From Nonomuraea corallina (lineage in GTDB: Bacteria; Actinomycetota; Actinomycetes; Streptosporangiales; Streptosporangiaceae): a stretch of DNA of 40,104 nt. The translations under genes were made by a program, and so were the position numbers. Positions 19,907-28,600 of this stretch are shown here, one piece after another; position 1 is the first letter of the stretch, and the number at the start of each line of letters is the position of its first letter. The notes beneath the pieces are model-generated. The model was not told where the DNA came from, made no database searches, and worked only from the letters and a program-made list of their open reading frames with translations. The stretch is taken from positions 1 through 40,104 of the forward strand of contig NZ_JAPNNL010000049.1 of NCBI RefSeq assembly GCF_027620315.1. Reading direction: 5' to 3'.

Positions 19907-20337
19907 AACTCCTCCTGGACGCCGGCCCGGTCTTCGCCTATCTGTCAGCGGACGACCCCGACCACGACAAGTCTGTCTATCTACTCGAGACCTTCGAAGG
20001 AGATCTCGTCATCCCCGAGCTGGTCCTGGCAGAGGTGTCCTATTTCGTTAACACCCGAGTCAAACGCGCAGTGGGAGCGAGAGCCGCCGCGGAGGCCGAG
20101 CTCGCGCTCATCGAGGACATCAGGTCGGGTTCCTTCCACGTCGAACCGGTCGCCGCGGAAGACTGGCCCCGCATCGCCGAACTGGTCGCCAAGTACCGTG
20201 ACTTCCCCCTGGGGATGACCGACGCCTCCGTCATGGCGGCGGCCGAGCGACTCGACACGCCGAAGATCGCAACGCTCGATGCGCGCCACTTCCACGCCGT
20301 CACCCCGCGCGGTTTCAGCCACTTCGAACTCCTCTGA
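19903..20337 (+). CDS. vapC: VapC-family PIN-domain toxin
   Basis: A 144-residue PIN-domain ribonuclease. The acidic metal-binding residues are D6 (LLLDAGP), E44 (LAEVSYF), D107 (LGMTDASVMAAAERL) and D126 (ATLDARHF), all present, so it should be active. VapC toxins cleave tRNA or rRNA when released from VapB. Translation is coupled to vapB. The RNA target cannot be read from sequence. Confidence 0.88.
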   Translation: MKLLLDAGPVFAYLSADDPDHDKSVYLLETFEGDLVIPELVLAEVSYFVNTRVKRAVGARAAAEAELALIEDIRSGSFHVEPVAAEDWPRIAELVAKYRDFPLGMTDASVMAAAERLDTPKIATLDARHFHAVTPRGFSHFELL

Positions 20338-20412
20338 AGAGGACCGCCATGGCGACGGACGAACGTATCGGGCGGGCGACGCGGGAACGCTGTCAGCCGC
20401 TTTGTCGACGGG

Positions 20413-20817
20413 TCACGGATGCAGGGAGAGGCCCTTGAGGGTTTTGTCCACGGCGTTCTTGGGGCCGTACACCGCGAGCCCGACGAGTTGCAGGTCGGGC
20501 GCCGCCACCGCGCGCACCGCGGCCCGGTTGTCGGCGTCGTGGCCCGTCTTGAACATCTCCTCGATGTAGACCGCCACCCGCAACCCCCGGCCCACGGCCT
20601 TCTCACGGACGGCGGTCAGCGACTCGGCCGTGTAGACGAGCACCGGCTGGCGGAACATCGGCAGGTAGGCGTTCCCGGACCCGTCCTCGTACGGCTCCCC
20701 GATCGTCTCCGGCTCGCCGCCGGCGACGGCGCTGGCGAGGAAGGCGGTGACGTTCAGCTTCTGCCAGGTGGCCAGGTCCTCACGGACCACGATGCCGATC
20801 TTCGTGTCGAAACGCAT
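20413..20817 (-). CDS. DUF2000 family protein
   Basis: A 134-residue protein that fits DUF2000: N-terminal MRFDTKIGIVVREDLATWQK, a middle YLPMFRQPVLVYTA, and VYIEEMFKTGHDADNRAAVR towards the end. The fold is related to peptidyl-tRNA hydrolase 2, but no function is established. It is divergent from an AraC-type regulator 67 bases away, a pairing I recall from other actinobacteria and proteobacteria, so the regulator probably controls it. Confidence 0.8.
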   Translation of the reverse strand: MRFDTKIGIVVREDLATWQKLNVTAFLASAVAGGEPETIGEPYEDGSGNAYLPMFRQPVLVYTAESLTAVREKAVGRGLRVAVYIEEMFKTGHDADNRAAVRAVAAPDLQLVGLAVYGPKNAVDKTLKGLSLHP

Positions 20818-20884
20818 GATGTCCAGGATGCCGTCAGCGCGTCCGCCGGGTCTTGAACGCTGGTGCGGCTCGTAGCATGAGTGC

Positions 20885-21697
20885 GTGGCACGCGACTGGT
20901 CCCGCTACTGGAGGTCCCCCGACCGGCCGATCGAAGCCATGCACGCCCACTTCGCTCGCCATGTCTACCACCGGCACAGTCACGAGACGTACTCGTTCGG
21001 CATGACCGAGGACGGCGCGCAGTCGTTCACCTGCCGGGGGGCGGCGCACACGAGCATCCCGGGCATGGTCATGGCCTTCAACCCCGACGACCCGCACGAC
21101 GGCCGGGCCGCCGACGCGCTGGGGTTCACCTACCGGATCGTGCATCTGGGCCCCGGTCTGGTGTCGGAGGTGCTCGGCGACCTGGCGGGCCGGCCCACCG
21201 GGCTGCCGCTGTTCGCCGAGCCGGTGGTGCACGACCCGGCGCTCGCCGCCGCGCTGCGGGCCCTGCACGCGGCTCTGCTGGGCGGGGCTCCGGCGCTGCG
21301 GCGTGAGGAGTTGCTCGCCGCCACGGTGGGGGCGATGGTACGGCGGGCGGCCACGAGGCCGGTCACCGCGACGGCCGCCTCCGGCGGGGTGGCGGCGCGG
21401 GCCGGGGCGCTGCTGCGTGAGCGTTTCCTGGACGACCTGTCCATCGACGACCTGGCCCGGGAGGCCGACACCAGCAGGTTCGCCGTCTACCGGGCGTTCC
21501 GGGCGGCCTACGGGATGGCGCCCAGCGACTACCAGCGTCTGCTCCGGCTGCGGGAGGCCCGCCGGCTGATCGCGGGCGGGACCCCGATCGGCGAGGTGGC
21601 GGCGCTCACCGGGTTCGCCGACCAGAGCCATCTGACGCGCTGGTTCAGCCGCTGCTTCGGGCTCACGCCCGCCGCCTACCGCGCCGCCGCGGCCTGA
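20885..21697 (+). CDS. AraC-family regulator with cupin sensor domain
   Basis: A 270-residue regulator. The N-terminal cupin-like domain has FARHVYHRHSHETYSFGM (metal or ligand pocket). The C-terminal AraC DNA-binding domain has two helix-turn-helix units, LSIDDLAREADTSRFAVYRA and PIGEVAALTGFADQSHLTRW, with the family ending FGLTPAAYR. The GTG at 20885 is the start, and a second GTG at 20881 is in another frame. The ligand is unknown. The divergent DUF2000 gene is the likely target. Confidence 0.87.
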   Translation: MARDWSRYWRSPDRPIEAMHAHFARHVYHRHSHETYSFGMTEDGAQSFTCRGAAHTSIPGMVMAFNPDDPHDGRAADALGFTYRIVHLGPGLVSEVLGDLAGRPTGLPLFAEPVVHDPALAAALRALHAALLGGAPALRREELLAATVGAMVRRAATRPVTATAASGGVAARAGALLRERFLDDLSIDDLAREADTSRFAVYRAFRAAYGMAPSDYQRLLRLREARRLIAGGTPIGEVAALTGFADQSHLTRWFSRCFGLTPAAYRAAAA

Positions 21698-21764
21698 CAC
21701 CCGCCCCACGCCCGACCCGGCCGCGCCGCCTGTCCAGTCGCCGCGGCCTGACCCGCGAGGCCCG

Positions 21765-22790
21765 TCACGGCCAGGAGGACTCCTGGTCGGGGTCGCCGCC
21801 GTCGGTCAGCAGGCGCAGGTCCGACTCGACCATCATGGCCACCAGTTCGTCGAACGACACCTTCGGCTCCCAGCCGAGCTGCACCCTGGCCTTCTTCGGG
21901 TCCGCGCACAGCAGGTCGACCTCGGCCGGCCGGTGCAGCGACTGGTCGGTGACCACGTACCGCTCCCAGTCGAGCCCCGCCGCCGCGAACGCGGCCTCGG
22001 CCAGTTCCCTGACGGACTTCATCCGCCCGGTGCCGATCACGTAGTCCTCCGGCTTGGCGGCCTGGAGCATGAGGTGCATGGCCCGCACGTAGTCGCCGGC
22101 GAACCCCCAGTCGCGCCGCGCCTCCAGGTTGCCCAGCCGCAGCTCGTCGGCGAGGCCGAGCTTGATGCGGGCCACGCCGAGCGAGACCTTGCGGGTGACG
22201 AACTCGGCGCCGCGCCGGGGCGACTCGTGGTTGAACAGGATGCCGGAGACCGCGAACATCCCGTACGACTCGCGGTAGTTCTGCGTGAGGAAGTGCCCGT
22301 ACGCCTTGGCGACCCCGTAGGGGGAGCGCGGGTGGAAGCCGGTGCCCTCGTTCTGCGGCGTCTCGCTGACCTGGCCGAACATCTCGGAGGAGGAGGCCTG
22401 GTAGAACCGGATCTGCCCGCCGGAGGGGCGTCCGCCGCGCGACACGCCGGAGCACACCCGGATGGCCTCCAGCACGCGGAGCACGCCCATCCCGGTGACC
22501 TCGGCCGTCAGCTCCGCCTGCTCCCACGACATGGGCACGAACGAGATCGCGCCGAGGTTGTAGACCTCGTCGGGCTGAACGCGTTCCACCGCGGAGATCA
22601 GCGAGCCCTGGTCCAGCAGGTCGCCCCGGACGAGACGGACGTCGGCGAGGAGCTTGCGGATGCGCGACACGCGCGGGTTGGCCTGGCCGCGGGCCAGCCC
22701 CCACACCTCGTAGCCCTGATCGAGCAGGTGCTCCGCCAAATAGGAACCGTCCTGGCCGGTGATGCCGGTGATCAGAGCGCGCCTGGCCAA
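21765..22790 (-). CDS. gmd: GDP-mannose 4,6-dehydratase
   Basis: A 341-residue extended SDR sugar-nucleotide enzyme. The cofactor motif is ALITGITGQDGSYLAEHLLD. VYNLGAISFVPMSWEQ and the SSSEMFGQV segment match GMD, catalytic Tyr/Lys lie in SPYGVAKAYGHFLTQNYR, and RRDWGFAGDYVRAMHLMLQ is a GMD hallmark. It makes GDP-4-keto-6-deoxy-mannose, the precursor of GDP-fucose, -rhamnose, -talose or amino sugars. The enzyme for the next step is not in view. Start is TTG at 22790 with GGAGG (22799-22795) four bases upstream. An exact KstR-type palindrome lies 37 bases upstream. Confidence 0.9.
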   Translation of the reverse strand: MARRALITGITGQDGSYLAEHLLDQGYEVWGLARGQANPRVSRIRKLLADVRLVRGDLLDQGSLISAVERVQPDEVYNLGAISFVPMSWEQAELTAEVTGMGVLRVLEAIRVCSGVSRGGRPSGGQIRFYQASSSEMFGQVSETPQNEGTGFHPRSPYGVAKAYGHFLTQNYRESYGMFAVSGILFNHESPRRGAEFVTRKVSLGVARIKLGLADELRLGNLEARRDWGFAGDYVRAMHLMLQAAKPEDYVIGTGRMKSVRELAEAAFAAAGLDWERYVVTDQSLHRPAEVDLLCADPKKARVQLGWEPKVSFDELVAMMVESDLRLLTDGGDPDQESSWP

Positions 22791-22826
22791 GGGTCCTCCA
22801 ACTCTCGCCTACCCGGGGATACTATC

Positions 22827-22840
22827 TAGAACACGTTCCA
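22827..22840. promoter_or_regulatory. KstR-type operator between gmd and the GT4 gene (exact consensus)
   Basis: TAGAACACGTTCCA matches TnnAACnnGTTnnA fully. On the minus strand it sits between TTGTTC (22848-22843) and TAGTAT (22824-22819), which could be a gmd promoter with an 18-base spacer. The divergent glycosyltransferase starts 156 bases away. Confidence 0.72.
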
Positions 22841-22896
22841 CCGAACAACGCTCGGTCGGGGTGATGCCGCAGTTCGCACGGGCTGTCCATGCGACT

Positions 22897-22956
22897 GTGA
22901 ACCATTCCAGATGACTTACCGAATGGTAGCCTTCTCGGACTAAGGTCATCTTTCAC
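22897..22956 (+). promoter_or_regulatory. Nested inverted repeats before the GT4 gene
   Basis: AGATGAC (22909-22915) pairs with GTCATCT (22945-22951), and GTGAA (22897-22901) with TTCAC (22952-22956). Inside this, ACCATTC (22901-22907) pairs with GAATGGT (22921-22927), an alternative structure. It may be a leader fold or overlapping operators; which is unknown. Confidence 0.45.
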
Positions 22957-22996
22957 GGTACACGCCCGTGTTCCGGGCCTACCGGCGGAGAAAGGG

Positions 22997-24244
22997 GTGT
23001 CCGTGAGCACGGACTCGCTGCGGATCGCGCTGCTGTCCTACCGCAGCAAGCCCACCTGCGGCGGCCAGGGCGTCTATCTCCGCCACCTGAGCCGCGAGCT
23101 GGTCGCCCTCGGCCACCACGTCGAGGTGTTCTCCGGCCAGCCGTACCCGGAGCTCGACGAGGGCGTCGTCCTGCGCGAGGTGCCCAGCCTCGACCTCTAC
23201 CGCGACGAGGACCCGTTCCGCACCCCCAGGCTCGGCGAGTACCGCGACTGGATCGACCTCCTGGAGGTCGGCACCATGTGGACCGCGGGCTTCCCCGAGC
23301 CGCTGACCTTCACCCTGCGCGCCTACCGCGAGCTGAAGAAGCGCGTCGGCGACTTCGACGTGGTGCAGGACAACCAGACCCTCGGCTACGGCCTGCTCGG
23401 CATCCAGAAGCTGTTCCCCGTGGTCGGCACCATCCACCACCCGATCAGCGTGGACCGGCGCATCGAGCTGGAGGCGGCCCGGGGCGTCAAGAAGCTGACC
23501 ATGCGCCGGTGGTACGGGTTCGTGAAGATGCAGGCCAAGGTCGCACCCCGGCTGAGCCCCATCCTGACCGTCAGCGAGTCGTCGCTGGCCGACATCCACC
23601 GCGACTTCAACGTGCCGCAGGCCAACATGCGCCTGATCCCGCTCGGCGTCGATACCCGCTACTTCCACCCGCGCCCGGACAAGCCCCGCCGCAAGGGCTC
23701 GATCGTGGCCGTGGCCAGCGCCGACTCCCCGATGAAGGGCGTCGCCACGCTGCTGCGGGCCGTCGCCAAGCTGGCCACCGAACGGGACGTCAACCTCACC
23801 GTGGTGAGCAAACCGACGCCGGGCGGGCCCACCGAGCGGCTCGTCCAGGAGCTGTCGCTGCGGGACCGGGTCCGGTTCGTCCACGGCATCTCCGACGACG
23901 AGCTGGGCGAGCTGATCGCCACCTCGGAGATCTCCGTCGTCCCGTCGCTGTACGAGGGGTTCTCGCTGCCCGCCGTCGAGCACATGGCCTGCGCCACGCC
24001 ACTGGTGGCCAGCCGTACGGGAGCGCTGCCGGAAGTGGTGGGCGACGCCGCCGTCCAGGTCTCGCCGGGCGACGCCGAGGAGCTGGCCGCGGTGCTGCTC
24101 CGGCTGCACGACTCGCCCGAGGAGCGTGAGCGGGTGGGCCGCGCCGGATACGACCGGGTCATGGAGCGCTACACCTGGCACGTGGTGGCCAAGAAGACCG
24201 TCGAGGCCTACCGGGAGGCCATCGCGGCCCGCCGCCCCTCCTGA
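22997..24244 (+). CDS. Glycosyltransferase family 4 protein
   Basis: A 415-residue GT-B retaining glycosyltransferase. The N-terminal domain begins LRIALLSYRSKPTCGGQGVY (glycine-rich acceptor loop). The C-terminal domain has VAVASADSPMKGVATLLRAV, HGISDDELGELIATSEI and the EX7E motif YEGFSLPAVEHMACATPLV. GTG 22997 has a purine-rich GGAGAAAGGGG upstream. With gmd next door, a GDP-activated 6-deoxyhexose or mannose donor is possible. The acceptor is unknown. The next two genes follow on the same strand. Confidence 0.9.
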   Translation: MSVSTDSLRIALLSYRSKPTCGGQGVYLRHLSRELVALGHHVEVFSGQPYPELDEGVVLREVPSLDLYRDEDPFRTPRLGEYRDWIDLLEVGTMWTAGFPEPLTFTLRAYRELKKRVGDFDVVQDNQTLGYGLLGIQKLFPVVGTIHHPISVDRRIELEAARGVKKLTMRRWYGFVKMQAKVAPRLSPILTVSESSLADIHRDFNVPQANMRLIPLGVDTRYFHPRPDKPRRKGSIVAVASADSPMKGVATLLRAVAKLATERDVNLTVVSKPTPGGPTERLVQELSLRDRVRFVHGISDDELGELIATSEISVVPSLYEGFSLPAVEHMACATPLVASRTGALPEVVGDAAVQVSPGDAEELAAVLLRLHDSPEERERVGRAGYDRVMERYTWHVVAKKTVEAYREAIAARRPS

Positions 24245-24314
24245 CGACCTGTCCCGACCGTCCCTTCCGACCTCGTTACCGACGACCCGTTCCGACGACA
24301 AGGAGATCGTTCTC

Positions 24315-25031
24315 GTGCTGACCGTCGACTTCGACCGGCTGCCCGTGGGCCGCGGGACGCGTGTGCTCGACCTGGGGTGCGGCAGTGGCCGGCACGCCTT
24401 CGAAGTGCTGCGCCGCGGTGCCGACGTGGTCGCCTTCGACATGGACCAGGGCGAGCTCGACAGCGTGGCGTCCATGTTCGCGGCGATGGACAAGGCGGGC
24501 GAGGTGCCGGACGGGGCCACCGGCGAGACCGTCCAGGGCACGGCGCTCGACATGCCGTTCGAGGACGCGAGCTTCGACCGGGTGATCGCGGCCGAGGTGC
24601 TGGAGCACATCCCGGACGACATGACGGCGATGCGGGAGATCTTCCGGGTGCTCAGGCCGGGCGGCACGGCCGCGATCACAGTGCCGAGCTTCCTGCCGGA
24701 GCGGATCTGCTGGGCGCTCGACGAGGACTACCACACCGCCCCCGGCGGGCACGTGCGGATCTACACGCTGGCCGAGCTGTCGGCCAAGCTCAAGTCCACC
24801 GGGTTCGTCATCGGCCCGCACCACCACGCCCACGGCCTGCACGCGCCGTACTGGTGGATCAAGTGCGCCGTCGGCGTCAACAACGACGATCACCCGCTCG
24901 CGAAGGCGTACCACGAGCTGCTCGTGTGGGACATCATGAAGCGCCCGCCGGCGACCCGGATCGCCGAGGCGCTGCTGAACCCGATCATCGGCAAGAGCGT
25001 GGTGCTCTACGTGCGAAAGCCCGAGGCGTGA
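24315..25031 (+). CDS. Class I SAM-dependent methyltransferase
   Basis: A 238-residue methyltransferase. Motif I is RVLDLGCGSGRHAFEVL, the acidic residue for the SAM ribose is in VVAFDMDQ, and the later motif is MPFEDASFDRVIAAEVLEHI with [16 protein letters not shown]. The C-terminal part (DYHTAPGGHVRIYTLAELS) is typical of Methyltransf_11/UbiE-like enzymes. GTG 24315 is preceded by AAGGAG (24300-24305) at nine bases. It overlaps the next gene as GTGA. The methyl acceptor may be the product of the neighbouring GT4, but this is inference. Confidence 0.88.
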   Translation: MLTVDFDRLPVGRGTRVLDLGCGSGRHAFEVLRRGADVVAFDMDQGELDSVASMFAAMDKAGEVPDGATGETVQGTALDMPFEDASFDRVIAAEVLEHIPDDMTAMREIFRVLRPGGTAAITVPSFLPERICWALDEDYHTAPGGHVRIYTLAELSAKLKSTGFVIGPHHHAHGLHAPYWWIKCAVGVNNDDHPLAKAYHELLVWDIMKRPPATRIAEALLNPIIGKSVVLYVRKPEA

Positions 25032-26068
25032 TCTCGCGCGAGCAGGTCGCGCAGACCGCCGGCAGCATCGCGGCCATCCAGCAGGACGACGGCGGCGTGC
25101 CCTGGCCGGAGGGGCACGTCGACGCGTGGAACCACGTCGAGTGCCTGATGGCCATGGCCGTCGCCGGGCTGCGCGAGCCGGTCGGGCGGGGCTACGCCTG
25201 GCTGGCCGCCCACCAGCGCGAGGACGGCTCCTGGCCGATGAAGGTGACCGGCGGGGTCGCGGTGGAGCGGGGCGGCGAGTCCAACCACGCCGCCTACATC
25301 GCGGTCGGGCTCTGGCACCACTGGCAGGTGACGGGCGACCGGGCGCTCGCCGAGGAGCACTGGCCGGTGGCCAAGGCGGCGCTCGACTACGTGGTGGGGC
25401 TGCAGACCGAGCGCGGCGAGATCGTCTGGGAGCGGGACGCGCACGGCCGGGCGGCCACGTACGCGCTGCTCACCGGCTGCGCCTCCATCCACCAGGGACT
25501 GCGCTGCGGGGTGCTGCTCGCCGACGGGCTGGGCGACCCGCAGCCGCACTGGGAACTGGCCGCCGACCGGCTGGCGCACGTGCTGGCCGCGCATCCCGAG
25601 GCGTTCGCCGACAAGAGCCGCTACTCCATGGACTGGTACTACCCCGTGCTCGGCGGCGCGGTGCGCGGCCCGGCCGCGGTCGAGCTGCTGGAGCGGGAGT
25701 GGGGCACGTTCGTGGTTCCCGGGCTCGGCATCCGCTGCGTGTCGGACCAGCCGTGGGTGACGGGCGCGGAGACGTGCGAGCTGGCGCTGGCGCTGGACGC
25801 GCTCGGCGACCGCGAGCGCGCGAGCGCGCTCTTCGCCGACATGCAGCACCTGCGGCACGAGGACGGCTCGTACTGGACGGGCTGGCAGTTCGTCAACCGC
25901 AAGCACTTCCCGCACGAGCGGTCCGGCTACACGGCCGCTGCAGTGGTCCTCGCGGCGGACGCCCTGCTGGGGTTCACCGGCGGGTGCGGGATCTTCCGCG
26001 ACGTGGCCGCGCCGTCCGGCCTCACCGGCCGCCCCGAACTGTGCGGCTGCACGCCCGCGCGAGCGTGA
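25028..26068 (+). CDS. Prenyltransferase/squalene-cyclase-like alpha/alpha toroid protein
   Basis: A 346-residue, mainly helical protein with QW-like repeats: QQDDGGVPW (18-26), QREDGSW (63-69) and a third HEDGSYW near residue 285. Such proteins are often labelled prenyltransferase or terpenoid cyclase-like. The catalytic DxDD or DDxxD motifs of terpene cyclases are not obvious, and it is about half the length of squalene-hopene cyclase. It could equally be a glycan-active toroid enzyme, since many (alpha/alpha)6 barrels are glycosidases or lyases. It is coupled to the methyltransferase by GTGA and followed by a clear terminator, so it closes the GT4 operon. Confidence 0.78.
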   Translation: MISREQVAQTAGSIAAIQQDDGGVPWPEGHVDAWNHVECLMAMAVAGLREPVGRGYAWLAAHQREDGSWPMKVTGGVAVERGGESNHAAYIAVGLWHHWQVTGDRALAEEHWPVAKAALDYVVGLQTERGEIVWERDAHGRAATYALLTGCASIHQGLRCGVLLADGLGDPQPHWELAADRLAHVLAAHPEAFADKSRYSMDWYYPVLGGAVRGPAAVELLEREWGTFVVPGLGIRCVSDQPWVTGAETCELALALDALGDRERASALFADMQHLRHEDGSYWTGWQFVNRKHFPHERSGYTAAAVVLAADALLGFTGGCGIFRDVAAPSGLTGRPELCGCTPARA

Positions 26069-26073
26069 CGCGC

Positions 26074-26095
26074 AAGCGGCTTTGCCGCTTCTTTT
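26074..26095 (+). terminator. Intrinsic terminator after the GT4 operon
   Basis: AAGCGGC (26074-26080) and GCCGCTT (26084-26090) form a perfect 7-bp stem with a TTT loop, followed by CTTTTC. It begins six bases after the stop at 26068. Confidence 0.82.
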
Positions 26096-26144
26096 CGGAT
26101 CGGCCTGACACCGCACCACCGCACGATCCCGCTGCCCGGGAGGC

Positions 26145-26849
<705 letters not shown>

Positions 26850-26858
26850 CTTGGCAGC

Positions 26859-27311
26859 GTGAATCAGCGCACGCGCATCGCCATGTCGGAGGACGAGGTC
26901 GCCACGCTGCTGGAAGAGGGACGCAAGCTCCAGCTGGCCACCATCAACCCCGACGGCACACCGCACCTCGTGACCATGTTCTACGGCCTCGACCAGGGCC
27001 GGATCACCTTCTGGACGTACGCCAAGTCGCAGAAGGCCCGCAACCTGTCACGCGATCCGCGAGTGAGCTGCCTGGTCGAGCAGGGCGACGAGTACAGCGA
27101 GCTGCGCGGGGTGCTGGTGTACGGGCGCGTCACGCCGCTCGACGGCCAGGAGGACGTGCTGGACGTCGGCATGACGGTCGCGCGCCGGATGACGCCGGGC
27201 GTCGCGGACGACCAGCTCCGTCCCTACGTCGAGCACACCGGGCGCAAGCGGCTCGCGTACGTGGTCGAACCTGACAGAGTGGTCTCATGGGACCACCGGA
27301 GAATCACGTGA
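26859..27311 (+). CDS. PPOX-class split-barrel flavin/F420-dependent oxidoreductase
   Basis: A 150-residue split beta-barrel protein of the pyridoxamine-phosphate-oxidase-like family. KLQLATINPDGTPHLVTMFY is the classic first hairpin, followed by ITFWTYAKSQKARNLSRDPR and RGVLVYGRVTP. Many actinobacterial members use F420, and which cofactor this one uses is not decidable here. The start may be GTG 26859 or ATG 26883, 24 bases apart in the same frame. It heads an operon under an exact KstR site and overlaps the ferredoxin gene as GTGA, so a reduction step in steroid metabolism is plausible. Confidence 0.82.
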   Translation: MNQRTRIAMSEDEVATLLEEGRKLQLATINPDGTPHLVTMFYGLDQGRITFWTYAKSQKARNLSRDPRVSCLVEQGDEYSELRGVLVYGRVTPLDGQEDVLDVGMTVARRMTPGVADDQLRPYVEHTGRKRLAYVVEPDRVVSWDHRRIT

Positions 27312-27499
27312 AGGTCAGCGTCGACGAGCTGGTGTGCGAGGCCAACGCCGTGTGCATGGGCCTGGCCCCCGAGGTCTTCGAACTCGACGACGACGACCAG
27401 CTCCACATCCTGCTCCCCGAACCGCCCCCCGAGATGCTGGACCGCGTCCGCCACGCGGTGCGGTCCTGCCCCAAAGCCGCCCTCTCCCTTGAGGATTAG
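27308..27499 (+). CDS. 3Fe-4S ferredoxin (P450 partner type)
   Basis: A 63-residue ferredoxin. The cluster ligands are C10, C16 (CEANAVC) and C54 (SCPKAAL). Only three cysteines and a C-x5-C spacing indicate a [3Fe-4S] cluster, as in ferredoxins that feed actinobacterial P450s such as FdxD of the KstR regulon. APEVFELDDDDQL is the usual strand after the cluster loop. GTG 27308 overlaps the upstream stop; ATG 27287 would add seven residues not typical of the family. No P450 is adjacent, so the P450 at 17279 is the nearest candidate partner. Confidence 0.88.
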   Translation: MKVSVDELVCEANAVCMGLAPEVFELDDDDQLHILLPEPPPEMLDRVRHAVRSCPKAALSLED

Positions 27500-27514
27500 C
27501 CGGAGGAGGAACCC

Positions 27515-28600
27515 ATGCGCGCCGCGCTCCTGCACGCCGTAGGCGACGACAAGCTGGACATCCGCGACGACGTCACGCTGGCCCCAGTCGGGCCGGGCGA
27601 CGTCCGCGTACGGATCAAGGCGACGGGCGTCTGCCACTCGGACCTGTCGGCCATGACCGGCGTGCTGCCGCAACCCGTGCCGCTGATCCCCGGCCACGAA
27701 GGCGCGGGCGAGGTGGTGGAGGTCGGCGAGCACGTCGGCTCGGTCCAGCCGGGCGACCACGTCGTGATCAGCTGGCGGCCCGCCTGCCAGGAATGCGACC
27801 TGTGCCTGGGCGGCCAGCCGTTCCTGTGCATGAAGTACATCATCGAGTCGTTCACCAAGGGCAACTTCCGCTTCGGCGCCGGCACCACCGCCTTCGGCAT
27901 GGCCGGCTGCGGCACCTGGGCCGAGGAGATCGTGGTGCCGTCGGTGGGCGTCGTGCGCATCGACCCGGAGGTGCCGTGGGAGGCGGCCGCCCTGATCGGC
28001 TGCGGCATCACCACCGGCGTGGGCGCCGCGATCAACACGGCCAGGGTGCGCCCCGGCTCGACGGTCGTGGTGATCGGCTGCGGCGGCGTCGGCCTGTCCG
28101 TGATCCAGGGAGCGCGCATCTCGGGCGCCCGCACGATCCTCGCCGTCGACCCGCTGGAGTCCAAGCACTCCCTGGCCAAGAAGGTCGGCGCCACCCACGC
28201 GGTCACCCCGGACGAGGTCCCGGGGGCGCTCGCCGATCTCACCGGCGGCGGCGGCTTCGACTACGGCTTCGAGGTCGTCGGCAAGTCGGCCACCATCCAG
28301 TCGGCCTGGCAGCTCACCCGCGCGGGCGGCGACGTGATCGTGGTCGGCGCGGGCGCGGTCGACGACATGGTGTCGATCTCCGCGTTCAGCCTGCTCTTCG
28401 AGGGCAAGAAGCTGCTGTCGAGCCTGTACGGGGAGGCGGACGTCCGCCATGACTTCCCGTACTTCGCCAAGCTCTACAAGGCCGGACAGCTCGACCTGGA
28501 GTCGCTGATCAGCTCCCGGATCAAGCTGGCCGACCTCAACGACGCGGTGGCCGCGCTCAAGAGCGGCGAGGTGCTGCGCCAGATCGTGGTGATGGACTAG
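27515..28600 (+). CDS. Zinc-dependent alcohol dehydrogenase
   Basis: A 361-residue zinc MDR. Catalytic zinc ligands are C40-H41 (GVCHSD) and H61-E62 (GHEGAGEV), and the structural zinc uses C91, C94, C97 and C105. The NAD motif is VVIGCGGVGLSVIQGARISG. This subgroup contains NAD/mycothiol- or NDMA-type dehydrogenases. GGAGGAGG (27502-27509) precedes the ATG. Placed under a KstR operator with a ferredoxin, it may oxidise the 26-hydroxyl made by the P450, which is inference. Its TAG shares a CTAG palindrome with the stop of the convergent gene. Confidence 0.88.
   Translation: MRAALLHAVGDDKLDIRDDVTLAPVGPGDVRVRIKATGVCHSDLSAMTGVLPQPVPLIPGHEGAGEVVEVGEHVGSVQPGDHVVISWRPACQECDLCLGGQPFLCMKYIIESFTKGNFRFGAGTTAFGMAGCGTWAEEIVVPSVGVVRIDPEVPWEAAALIGCGITTGVGAAINTARVRPGSTVVVIGCGGVGLSVIQGARISGARTILAVDPLESKHSLAKKVGATHAVTPDEVPGALADLTGGGGFDYGFEVVGKSATIQSAWQLTRAGGDVIVVGAGAVDDMVSISAFSLLFEGKKLLSSLYGEADVRHDFPYFAKLYKAGQLDLESLISSRIKLADLNDAVAALKSGEVLRQIVVMD

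Noticed and set aside
22575..22588. CTGAACGCGTTCCA, another near match
   Set aside because: It is within the gmd coding sequence (Glu-Arg-Val codons) and lacks the first T. It could be a secondary site but nothing supports that.
24245..24314. CCGAC-rich short repeats between the GT4 and methyltransferase genes
   Set aside because: The motif is short, irregular and expected in this base composition, and the genes look co-transcribed.
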